In this document: piece by piece, positions 14,449-21,886 of the stretch
How the letters are laid out: each line of letters starts with the position of its first letter
Numbering within the stretch: the first letter of the stretch is position 1
From: an uncultured Lachnospiraceae bacterium
Lineage (GTDB): Bacteria > Bacillota > Clostridia > Lachnospirales > Lachnospiraceae
Direction of reading: 5' to 3'
Assembly (NCBI GenBank): GCA_910587105.1
Contig: CAJUMB010000010.1
Coordinates: 9,613-73,612 of the forward strand
Length of the DNA: 64,000 bases
Program-made: the position numbers and the translations under genes
The notes under the pieces: generated by a model
What the model saw: the letters and a program-made list of their open reading frames with translations, nothing else
Told to the model about the DNA's origin: nothing
The model's database searches: none

Positions 14449-15425
14449 GAATTGGTCTGATCGATGCTGACAGGAGCGGTTTTCCCAATCTTCCTCTGAT
14501 GAAACTGTCTGCATGGCACAAGCGGAGGGGAGATACGGTTGAATGGTATGAACCTTTATTAAGCGGCCGCATGGACCGGGTATATATGAGCAGAGTATTC
14601 AGCTTTTCTCCGGATTACGAATACTGCATAAATGCAGATGAGGTTATCAAAGGCGGAAGCGGCTGCGCAATAAAAACCGTGGAGAGCAGGGAAATATTTG
14701 GAGACAGGGAAGATATACGCGAACGCTATGAGGTATATGATAAAACCAGGGATATTGACCTGCCGGACAACATCGAGCATATGTGCCCGGACTACAGCCT
14801 TTACCCCGGACAAGCTGAAAATACTGCCTATGGTTTCCTGACCCGTGGATGTCCGCGTGGATGTATATTCTGCCATGTTGCAGAAAAAGAAGGAAAATGC
14901 TCAAGAAAAACGGCGGACCTGTCAGAATTCTGGAGCGGGCAGAAAAAAATAGTCCTGCTTGATCCCAATGTAACTGCCTGCAGGGACTGGAAAGAACTTT
15001 TTTTGCAGCTGATAGACAGCGGAGCTAAGGTGGATATTAATCAGGGGATGGATATCCGTATGATGACGGACGAAAAAGCCGAGATGGTGAAAAAAATCAA
15101 AACTGACAGGGTGCATTTTGCATGGGACCAGTACGAGGACGGAAATATCATTATCCCCAGATTAAAAGCCTTTAAGGAGATTACCGGATGGAAGTCATGG
15201 AAAACAATCGTATATGTCCTGGTAAATTTTGACACAACGCTTGACCAGGATCTGGAGAGGATCTACACACTCAGAGAGATGGATTATGATCCGTATGTAA
15301 TGATTTACGACAAAGAACATACGGATGGAACTGACGCGGCCAGAAGACTGCAGAGGTGGGTGAACAATCGGAAGATTTTCAAAACGATAAAACGTTTTGA
15401 AGATTATGATCCTAAAATCGGATAG
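14445..15425 (+). CDS. Phage radical SAM protein
   Basis: 326 residues. The CxxxCxxC cluster is GCPRGCIFC (Cys136, 140, 143), binding a 4Fe-4S cluster for S-adenosylmethionine cleavage. The N-terminal about 120 residues (MRIGLIDADRSGFPNLPLMK) look like the cobalamin-binding-type Rossmann domain found before many radical SAM domains, without an obvious B12 motif. Substrate unknown. It is coupled to the small Cys protein upstream and sits in the early region, so modification of nucleic acid or a nucleotide is a reasonable guess only. Confidence 0.88.
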   Translation: MRIGLIDADRSGFPNLPLMKLSAWHKRRGDTVEWYEPLLSGRMDRVYMSRVFSFSPDYEYCINADEVIKGGSGCAIKTVESREIFGDREDIRERYEVYDKTRDIDLPDNIEHMCPDYSLYPGQAENTAYGFLTRGCPRGCIFCHVAEKEGKCSRKTADLSEFWSGQKKIVLLDPNVTACRDWKELFLQLIDSGAKVDINQGMDIRMMTDEKAEMVKKIKTDRVHFAWDQYEDGNIIIPRLKAFKEITGWKSWKTIVYVLVNFDTTLDQDLERIYTLREMDYDPYVMIYDKEHTDGTDAARRLQRWVNNRKIFKTIKRFEDYDPKIG

Positions 15426-15435
15426 AGGGGGCGAC

Positions 15436-15696
15436 ATGGCAAAGAAAAAGAAACCAGAACCAGAACAAACACTGCGGCAATACCGGGAAGACCTAATGGG
15501 ATCCATGGAACGCTGGGCAGATATTAAGATAAATGGGTGTAATGACCCGGCCTGGCCGGATGGGGCAAATATGAACCTGGCAAAAAACCATATTATTTGG
15601 CACAGGTTTAAAATTATGGAGATATGTACAGCACACGAACTTAGCTATCCTCCAGAATATCATCTAACTGTGCCCCCAGAAGCCGCATTAAAATAA
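15436..15696 (+). CDS. Small hypothetical phage protein
   Basis: 86 residues, Lys-rich start (MAKKKKPEPEQTLRQYREDL) and conserved-looking YREDLMGSMERWADI. The site is AGAGGGGGCGAC. No function recognised. Confidence 0.6.
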   Translation: MAKKKKPEPEQTLRQYREDLMGSMERWADIKINGCNDPAWPDGANMNLAKNHIIWHRFKIMEICTAHELSYPPEYHLTVPPEAALK

Positions 15697-15786
15697 TTAT
15701 AAATGTCAAAGCAACAATAAACAAACTACAAAAAGCACTGATACGGTGCGGTTATATCTATAAAACATTGAAAAGGTAAAAACGAA

Positions 15787-16047
15787 ATGCAAATGTCTGA
15801 AGCTGAAAAGAAATTATGGTTAGATGGAGAGAGGGGATTAAAACCGTATCTCCGGTTGAAAAATAAAGGCATGCCAAGCGGTAAAGTTGAGCAAATTGCA
15901 TGGCTCCTACTGAATGGTTCCGGATGTGGATTCTGTAAAGTCTGCCGTGATAATCCCTGTAATATTAAAGCTGGGGAAGGATGTACAGAAAATATCGCCA
16001 ATTACATAAGGGAATGTATCAGGAATGAGGTGAAAGAGAATGAATGA
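15787..16047 (+). CDS. Small Cys-containing hypothetical protein
   Basis: 86 residues with GSGCGFCKVCRDNPC, a Cys-rich turn that may bind metal. A weak AAAGGT site precedes it. Its end overlaps the next ORF. Confidence 0.55.
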   Translation: MQMSEAEKKLWLDGERGLKPYLRLKNKGMPSGKVEQIAWLLLNGSGCGFCKVCRDNPCNIKAGEGCTENIANYIRECIRNEVKENE

Positions 16048-16171
16048 AGAAAAATATACAATCGAACAGATTATTGACGCTATTGTACAGGCTGATGATG
16101 AGATTATCTGTGCAATACAATACGGAGACAGGGAAGGACTGGAAGATGTCTTGAAGGATTATTTGCATTGA
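16040..16171 (+). CDS. Small acidic protein
   Basis: 43 residues (MNEEKYTIEQIIDAIVQADD onward), acidic and helical, overlapping the preceding gene by 8 nt after a GTGAAAGAG site. No family recognised. Confidence 0.45.
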   Translation: MNEEKYTIEQIIDAIVQADDEIICAIQYGDREGLEDVLKDYLH

Positions 16172-16257
16172 ATGAAATCGGTGATTGTATGGGCAGTGGA
16201 ATAATGATATGTCCAAGAAAAAAACTGACACCGGAACAGGGAGGGACTATAGGGCGC

Positions 16258-16539
16258 ATGGAGAATGAGAATCGTTATATAGATTTAGCAAAACATTGTA
16301 TAGGTCTTGATAGAAAGAAGCCGTATATCCGGAATGGGAAGAAGTTTTACCGTCCGTATCGCAATTTCTTTGCAACTGGCAGGAATTATGAGGACTGGGA
16401 AACAATCAAAGATGCTGGATATGCTAACCGGGACAAAGAAAAGAATCAGCATGGAGGATATACTTATTGGCTGACACGCGCCGGATTGGACTGGGTAGGA
16501 GAACAGCTGGGAATACACATTTATGATGAAGAAGATTAG
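16258..16539 (+). CDS. Hypothetical phage protein
   Basis: 93 residues from the ATG at 16258 (GGAGGG about 12 nt upstream); the frame also runs upstream to a TTG at 16168. Aromatic-rich centre (KKFYRPYRNFFATGRNYEDW) and a C-terminal YWLTRAGLDWVGEQLG. Similar small proteins occur in Clostridia phages without known role. Confidence 0.6.
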   Translation: MENENRYIDLAKHCIGLDRKKPYIRNGKKFYRPYRNFFATGRNYEDWETIKDAGYANRDKEKNQHGGYTYWLTRAGLDWVGEQLGIHIYDEED

Positions 16540-16599
16540 ATGATGATTATCTGAGAGGCCGATGGGTGAGGATGCTTTTGAATGAGGGGGTGATGCTGA

Positions 16600-17163
16600 C
16601 TGAATACTGTAGAGCCCATACGGGATATGGACCTTGTCCTGGATGTGGCCGACTATCTGAAATCTAAAAATGAGCGGGACTATGTCCTGTTCATTTTTGG
16701 TATTTATACGGGACTGCGAATATCGGACATTTTGAAGTTCCGCGTCCGGGACGTGAGGGACAAAGATGCCGTGTATATCCGGGAGAAAAAAACAGGAAAA
16801 GAAAAGCGTTTCCCCCTGAATCATGAGCTGAAACCGGTGATCAGGGATTACATACAGGGGAAAGAAGATTTTGAATATCTGTTTAAATCCCCCAATTTCC
16901 CTAACCGGCCGATCAGCCGCCAGCAGGCGTACAACATACTGTCTGAGGCAGGGGCCAGGTTTGGTATCAGCGGCATTGGCACCCATACTCTGCGGAAAAC
17001 ATTTGGGTATCACATGTATCAGCAGACGCATGATGCGGTCACGCTCAAAGAGATATTTAACCATGCGGATATCTCCATTACGTTGCGGTATATCGGCATT
17101 AACCAGGACAATAAGGATAAGGCGATCAAAGGACTGACGTTCAAAAAAAGGAAGCACGGCTGA
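16600..17163 (+). CDS. Short tyrosine recombinase (catalytic domain only)
   Basis: 187 residues from a probable CTG start at 16600 after GAGGGGGTGATG; the first ATG (16627) would remove ten family-like residues (NTVEPIRDMD). Catalytic residues are visible: Arg in TGLRISDIL, HTLRKTFG, His in FNHADISITLRYIG and the following Tyr. The N-terminal core-binding domain of normal integrases is missing. As the serine recombinase does the integration, this enzyme may act in resolution or regulation. It is directly followed by two ATTTGACA inverted repeats. Confidence 0.85.
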   Translation: MNTVEPIRDMDLVLDVADYLKSKNERDYVLFIFGIYTGLRISDILKFRVRDVRDKDAVYIREKKTGKEKRFPLNHELKPVIRDYIQGKEDFEYLFKSPNFPNRPISRQQAYNILSEAGARFGISGIGTHTLRKTFGYHMYQQTHDAVTLKEIFNHADISITLRYIGINQDNKDKAIKGLTFKKRKHG

Positions 17164-17212
17164 TCCCTTTTTCCTGTGTGAAAAATCGGCAGCGGCCTGC
17201 CGACGGGCAATG

Positions 17213-17241
17213 CATTTGACATATTGAGGCGTTGTCAAATG
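17213..17241. repeat. Inverted repeat 1 downstream of tyrosine recombinase
   Basis: CATTTGACA (17213-17221) and TGTCAAATG (17233-17241) are a perfect 9-bp inverted repeat with an 11-nt spacer, in the size range of an Xer/dif-like or operator site. Confidence 0.65.
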
Positions 17242-17288
17242 ACAAGTCCGATTTTCGCGGCATTTAATGGTAAGAAATATTTATGCGC

Positions 17289-17318
17289 CATTTGACACAA
17301 TAACAAGATATGTCAAAT
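17289..17318. repeat. Inverted repeat 2 downstream of tyrosine recombinase
   Basis: ATTTGACA (17290-17297) and TGTCAAAT (17311-17318) repeat the same arms with a 13-nt spacer. The two pairs are about 76 nt apart in a non-coding gap. Confidence 0.65.
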
Positions 17319-17381
17319 AAAAATGGCTTCGAAAGGAGAAAAATGGAGTTATAGGCAGGATATTGAGAAAGGAGACACAGT

Positions 17382-17603
17382 ATGAACAGGAAGCAGGCAG
17401 GGGCGGCCGCAGGGAAAAAAGCGGCGCCAGAAAATTTGCCTATTGCGGTATTGGTGGCTGAAATCAATAGAAACCTTGAAGTTTTAAAGAAAAGAGGCAT
17501 TCCCGTCTGGGATTGGGATCAGAAAAAAAGGGAGCTGCACAGAATTAGGATTTTTGGTGGAAAGGTTTATTTTTTGGCGGCTGAGCAGGACATCAAAATA
17601 TAG
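17382..17603 (+). CDS. Small hypothetical protein
   Basis: 73 residues with a basic, Ala-rich N-terminus (MNRKQAGAAAGKKAA) and PIAVLVAEINRNLEVLKKRG. AAAGGAGACAC precedes the ATG. Unknown function; it lies between the recombinase and the late regulator. Confidence 0.55.
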   Translation: MNRKQAGAAAGKKAAPENLPIAVLVAEINRNLEVLKKRGIPVWDWDQKKRELHRIRIFGGKVYFLAAEQDIKI

Positions 17604-17661
17604 GATAGGCTGCAGGGTCAGGACAAAATCACAGGCATCTAATATAAGGAGGCTGGATCTG

Positions 17662-18075
17662 ATGGGAAAAACAGAAAACGAAGAAAAAAAGAAATTCCTC
17701 TGGAGATATCGGGATTCCGTGCGCCGGCTGGAAAGGATAAGTGCCGAGATAGAGGAAATACGGGCGATGCAGATGGGGGTATCTGCGGGAACTGGCAGGG
17801 TGGGCCGTAAAGGCTGGAAAAATGATTTATCGGAGTACGCCTCCAAGCTGGACAGCTTAAAGCGGGAGCTGAATGACGAATGGAAAGCCAGGATCAATAC
17901 ATACAAAGAAATCAGAAATATAATAGGCAGCATTGAAGATGAGAGGGAACAGGATGTATTGTTTTACAAATATATAAAAGGATTATCCTTTTGGAAGATC
18001 GGAGAGAAGATGGAATGTTCTGAAACATGGGCGCGCGTAATTCACGGCCGGGCATTAGAAAATTTAAAAATTTAA
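17662..18075 (+). CDS. Sigma-like (ArpU/DUF1492-type) late transcription regulator
   Basis: 137 residues: a coiled-coil N-terminal half and a C-terminal sigma region 4-like helix-turn-helix (DVLFYKYIKGLSFWKIGEKMECSETWARVIHGRALENL). Its position at the end of the early genes, before the terminase, is that of the late activator in many Firmicute temperate phages. AAGGAGG lies upstream of the ATG. Confidence 0.8.
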   Translation: MGKTENEEKKKFLWRYRDSVRRLERISAEIEEIRAMQMGVSAGTGRVGRKGWKNDLSEYASKLDSLKRELNDEWKARINTYKEIRNIIGSIEDEREQDVLFYKYIKGLSFWKIGEKMECSETWARVIHGRALENLKI

Positions 18076-18132
18076 AATAGTTTATGGAAGTGCGGATTCA
18101 GATGTGATATTATGGCATCATGAAATTAAAAG

Positions 18133-18177
18133 AACAGGGCAGGAAAGCGGCACTAAAACAGCTTTCCTGCCTTGTTT
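18133..18177 (+). terminator. Rho-independent terminator at end of early operon
   Basis: GGGCAGGAAAGC pairs with GCTTTCCTGCCT around a 12-nt loop, followed by TTGTTTTGT. It stands after the late regulator and before the methylase. Confidence 0.85.
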
Positions 18178-18229
18178 TGTGCGGCAATGCCTGAAATAAT
18201 ACCCCAATATTATTATAGGAGGCAGCGGC

Positions 18230-18973
18230 ATGGATAGTTTCATCAGCTGGGTCGGGGGCAAGAAAGCTCTAAGGAGGACAATTTTAGAGCAGTTCCCGGC
18301 TGAGTATGGAAGATACATTGAAGTGTTTGGCGGCGCTGGCTGGATATTATTTGCGGAGGAGCGCAAGGCTAAATTTGAGGCCTATAACGATATTGATGGC
18401 CGGCTGGTAAATTTATTCCGATGTGTAAAATATCACCCGGAAGCATTGCAGAAAGAGCTGGAATGGGTGTCGAATTCGCGGGAGGTGTTCTTTGATTCCT
18501 TAGAAGATCCCCGTGGGTTGACAGATATCCAGCGTGCGGCCAGATTTTTTGTGCTGATCAAAGAATCTTTTGGTACAGACTGCCAGTCATTTGGCGTACG
18601 GGCGAAAGATTTATCGCGTGCAGTCCAGTATCTGCAGGAAGTATCAAAGCGGCTGAGAATGGTTGTAATTGAGCACCAGGATTTTGAGAGAATTCTGAAA
18701 ACATATGACAGGACAGACTCTCTGTTCTACTTGGACCCGCCATATTTTAACGCGGAGAAATACTACACAGCAGGATTCGCCAAAGAAGATCATACGCGTC
18801 TGCATGATGCATTGAGAGGGATCAAAGGCAGGTTTATTCTGTCGTATAATGATTGTGAAGAAGCCAGGGAGCTGTATAAAGATTATAACATTATCAGCAT
18901 CAGCAGAAACGACAGCCTTGCAGCAAAGTCAGTCAGCAGAAGATACAAAGAACTGATTATTAAAAACTACTAG
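18230..18973 (+). CDS. D12-class N6-adenine DNA methyltransferase (Dam-like)
   Basis: 247 residues. SAM-binding motifs WVGGKKALR (7-15) and EVFGGAGW (31-38) and the catalytic DPPY (169-172) are intact. It transfers a methyl group to adenine N6. No restriction enzyme is adjacent, so it is an orphan, likely protecting phage DNA or marking it for packaging or transcription control. AGGAGGCAGCGGC precedes the ATG. Confidence 0.92.
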   Translation: MDSFISWVGGKKALRRTILEQFPAEYGRYIEVFGGAGWILFAEERKAKFEAYNDIDGRLVNLFRCVKYHPEALQKELEWVSNSREVFFDSLEDPRGLTDIQRAARFFVLIKESFGTDCQSFGVRAKDLSRAVQYLQEVSKRLRMVVIEHQDFERILKTYDRTDSLFYLDPPYFNAEKYYTAGFAKEDHTRLHDALRGIKGRFILSYNDCEEARELYKDYNIISISRNDSLAAKSVSRRYKELIIKNY

Positions 18974-19020
18974 ACAAACATATGTTCGAACCCCTATAAT
19001 AAACAGGGGTATTATTTTGG

Positions 19021-19060
19021 GCACAGAGGCCGGGCAGAATTTTCTGTCTGGCCTCTGTGC
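19021..19060. repeat. Long hairpin before the terminase genes
   Basis: GCACAGAGGCC at 19021 pairs with GGCCTCTGTGC ending at 19060, and inner bases extend the stem to about 18 pairs with a few wobbles. No T tract follows. The position upstream of terS is compatible with a packaging or transcript-processing signal. Confidence 0.6.
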
Positions 19061-19123
19061 GTGTAAGGCATGAAATGTGTACAAACATAAATGCAAGGTA
19101 CTTCTGTGCATAAAAAAGAGATG

Positions 19124-19149
19124 CGGGTCGGGGAAGGCCCGGTTTTTTT
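19124..19149 (+). terminator. Rho-independent terminator upstream of terS
   Basis: CGGGTC (19124-19129) pairs with GGCCCG (19136-19141), followed by seven T. It would insulate the late structural operon. Confidence 0.7.
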
Positions 19150-19209
19150 GTCTGTAAAAGAAAAAAATCAGGTGGCTTCCTTCCGCTTTAAGTAAAGGAG
19201 GTGAGGGGG

Positions 19210-19722
19210 ATGGTTGTGAACCAGAAGGAGCTGGCGCAGTGTCTGGGAATATCCACCCGCCAGATTAGGAATCTCAGGGATGAGGGGATGTTCCGGAACG
19301 TCAAGGGGAACCGTGGATATATCCTGGAAACGTGCGTGCAGGAATATATAAATTTCAAGGTAAATGCGGAAATGGGAAAGGGTGCATCGGTATCAATCGA
19401 AAAGATTAAAGCAGACCATGAAGAAGTCAAAAAGAATATATCTGCTTTAAAGCTGCGGAAGATGAGACAGGAACTCCATGAGGCTGCTGATGTAGAAGCC
19501 TTCCTTGCGGATATGCTGACGCGTTTTAAAAACCGGTTTCTTTCCCTTCCCTCCAAAATTGCAATGCAGATTGCAGGCGAACAGGATATTAACGCCATAG
19601 TCCGGGCATTGACAAAAGGGTTTTACGAAGCACTTGATGAGCTGTCAGACTATGACCCAGATAGTATTGATGGCGGGGAGACAGATTATTTTGATCTAGA
19701 GGACGAAGAAGATGAGGTATGA
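19210..19722 (+). CDS. Terminase small subunit (Nu1-like)
   Basis: 170 residues. N-terminal winged HTH (NQKELAQCLGISTRQIRNLRDEGMF) of the Nu1/MerR-like type, a coiled coil (KADHEEVKKNISALKLRKMRQ) and an acidic tail. It recognises phage DNA for packaging by the large subunit. The ATG at 19210 is set by AAAGGAGGTGAGG. It overlaps terL by 4 nt. Confidence 0.85.
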   Translation: MVVNQKELAQCLGISTRQIRNLRDEGMFRNVKGNRGYILETCVQEYINFKVNAEMGKGASVSIEKIKADHEEVKKNISALKLRKMRQELHEAADVEAFLADMLTRFKNRFLSLPSKIAMQIAGEQDINAIVRALTKGFYEALDELSDYDPDSIDGGETDYFDLEDEEDEV

Positions 19723-21569
19723 GCCAGAGGAGCCGTTCAAGGGAAAAGACAAAAAGACTATTCAAAAGAATTATTCAAAGTGTGCTCAAACCTCCGGAAA
19801 ATCTGACAGTCAGCCAATGGGCGGAGCGTTTCCGCATCCTGGATGGGGCAAGCAACCTGAAGGGCCGGTGGTCCAATGACATCACCCCGTATCTGAAAGG
19901 GATTATGGATGCACTGAATGATCCGGATATCCGGAAGATATTTTTCTGCAAGGCGGCGCAGATCGGCGGCACGGAAGCCCTGATCAATATGCTGTGTTAT
20001 ATCATCCACCAGGCGCCTGCCCCCACTATGATTGTATACCCCAGTGATGACCTGGCAAAAGATGTCTCAAACGATAAACTCAAGCCTGCGTTCCGGCTGG
20101 TCCCGGAAATACGGAAGATATTTTACGAGAACAGCTCAAAAGAACTCAGGCTGAAATTTAAAACGATGGTACTATATCTGCGTGGTGCCGGGTCTCCTTC
20201 GAAACTTGCATCGAAAGAGATTAAATATCTTTTTTTTGATGAGATTGATAAGATGGGTGGAGCTTCCCAGAAAGAGGCATCGCCCTATAACCTGGCCCTG
20301 GAGAGGACGAAAACATACCGTCCGCAGGAAAAAGTATATGCCTGTTCCACCCCTACGCTGAAAACCAATTATATCTGGGAACTGCATGATAACGCAGATG
20401 AAGTCAGGCATTATTTTGTAAAATGCCCGCACTGCGGGGAATGGATAGAACTGGTATTTAAGCAGATTATCTTTGTGGATGACGAAGATAAAACCATGAG
20501 CAGCTATGAACGTGCGCAGACTGCTGTCTATGTCTGCCAGGAATGCGGGTGTAAAATCAGTGATGCGGACAAGCCGCGGATGCTCAGGGAGGGGAAATGG
20601 ATAGCGGTTAAAAAAAGGGGTGTGGGAAAACCCAGGTCTGTAGGTTTCTGGATATCGTCTCTGTATAGTGTTTTTTTGAAATGGTCAGATATTGCGGAAG
20701 AATTCCTGAATTCCAAAAATGATCCGGAAAAGATGCAGAACTTCGTCAATTCCTGGCTGGCAGAGACGTGGGAGGACACCCAGCTGAAAACGTCAGAGGA
20801 GCTGGTGATGGAGCGCCGGACAGAATTAGATGAATTCATTGTCCCCCAATGGGCCCGGATACTGACGGCTGGCGTGGATGTCCAGGAGACCAGCCTGTAT
20901 TATACGATACGGGCGTATGGGGAGCATACCACCAGCCAGAATGTTACGCATGGCCAGGTTTTGTCTTTTGCAGAAATTGAACAGGTCATGGACAGTGAAT
21001 TTAAAACAGAAGACGGGCGGACTATGGTGGTAAACCTTGCCCTGATTGATTCCGGATTCCAGGCAGATAACACCTATGATTTTTGTATTGACCATGCAGA
21101 TTGGGCCCGGCCCTGCAAAGGGGCAGGCAATCCCATGGCAAGCAGGTATAAAATCAGTAAGGTTGACAAACTTGATTCTAAAGCGTACGGAATGGAACTG
21201 GTATGGGTGGACGGGGACAAATACAAAGATTCCATCGCCTCCCGGATGCGCAGGAAAAACGGGCAGGGAAGCTGGATGGTTTATAAAGACTGCGATGAAG
21301 AATATGCCAAGCAGGTTACTGCCGAACACAAAGTTTTTGTAAAAGCAGCAAACGGAAAACGTGCGCTCCGGTGGGTTTTAAAGCATTCCCACGCGGCAAA
21401 CCATTATCTGGACTGCGAGGTATATTCCATGGCTGCTGCAGAGATGCTTGGGGTCCGCGTGATGCATCTGCAGACCGAGCCGCCGGAGCAGAAACAGTCC
21501 CAAAGCCGTCCTTTAGAGCCGTATGCGCCAGAAGAAAACTGGATTCAGGAAAATGAAAACTGGGTATAA
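19719..21569 (+). CDS. Terminase large subunit, GpA family
   Basis: 616 residues. An N-terminal ATPase (KAAQIGGTEALI as the Walker A region near residue 75-86; YLFFDEIDKM as Walker B) is followed by a zinc-finger-like CPHCGEW / CQECGCK pair and the RNase H-like nuclease half. This lambda gpA/Mu-type motor cuts and pumps DNA into proheads. The length is close to family norm. Confidence 0.93.
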   Translation: MSQRSRSREKTKRLFKRIIQSVLKPPENLTVSQWAERFRILDGASNLKGRWSNDITPYLKGIMDALNDPDIRKIFFCKAAQIGGTEALINMLCYIIHQAPAPTMIVYPSDDLAKDVSNDKLKPAFRLVPEIRKIFYENSSKELRLKFKTMVLYLRGAGSPSKLASKEIKYLFFDEIDKMGGASQKEASPYNLALERTKTYRPQEKVYACSTPTLKTNYIWELHDNADEVRHYFVKCPHCGEWIELVFKQIIFVDDEDKTMSSYERAQTAVYVCQECGCKISDADKPRMLREGKWIAVKKRGVGKPRSVGFWISSLYSVFLKWSDIAEEFLNSKNDPEKMQNFVNSWLAETWEDTQLKTSEELVMERRTELDEFIVPQWARILTAGVDVQETSLYYTIRAYGEHTTSQNVTHGQVLSFAEIEQVMDSEFKTEDGRTMVVNLALIDSGFQADNTYDFCIDHADWARPCKGAGNPMASRYKISKVDKLDSKAYGMELVWVDGDKYKDSIASRMRRKNGQGSWMVYKDCDEEYAKQVTAEHKVFVKAANGKRALRWVLKHSHAANHYLDCEVYSMAAAEMLGVRVMHLQTEPPEQKQSQSRPLEPYAPEENWIQENENWV

Positions 21570-21604
21570 AAACGACGAAAAAACAAAAAACAGACAGGCC
21601 AGGG

Positions 21605-21635
21605 GCCGTTCCGGAAGATAAGGAGCGGCTTTTTT
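21605..21635 (+). terminator. Terminator-like hairpin between terL and head genes
   Basis: GCCGTTCC (21605-21612) pairs with GGAGCGGC (21622-21629), followed by six T. If active it would reduce read-through from terminase into the head genes. Confidence 0.6.
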
Positions 21636-21652
21636 GATTGGGAGGAATATTT

Positions 21653-21877
21653 ATGCAGCAGGAACAAATGACGCCGGAAGAAATGCTGGCTGAAGTGGAT
21701 CATGCGATTTATACAATCTGCGTGGGCGGCCAGAGCTATCGGATAGGCTCCCGTCAGCTTACCCGGGCAGATTTAAAAACACTTTATAGTATAAAAAACA
21801 GCCTTGCGGAACAGATAACAGCGGGAAATCAGGGCCTGCTCGACAACTGCAGTGTGGCTGTGTTTGACCGCAGATAG
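21653..21877 (+). CDS. gpW/DUF6148-like head-tail joining protein
   Basis: 74 residues (MTPEEMLAEVDHAIYTICVGGQSYRIGSRQLTRADL), the pattern of small gpW-like head completion proteins located between terL and portal. GGGAGGAAT precedes the ATG at 21653. Confidence 0.75.
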   Translation: MQQEQMTPEEMLAEVDHAIYTICVGGQSYRIGSRQLTRADLKTLYSIKNSLAEQITAGNQGLLDNCSVAVFDRR

Positions 21878-21886
21878 GAGATGCAG

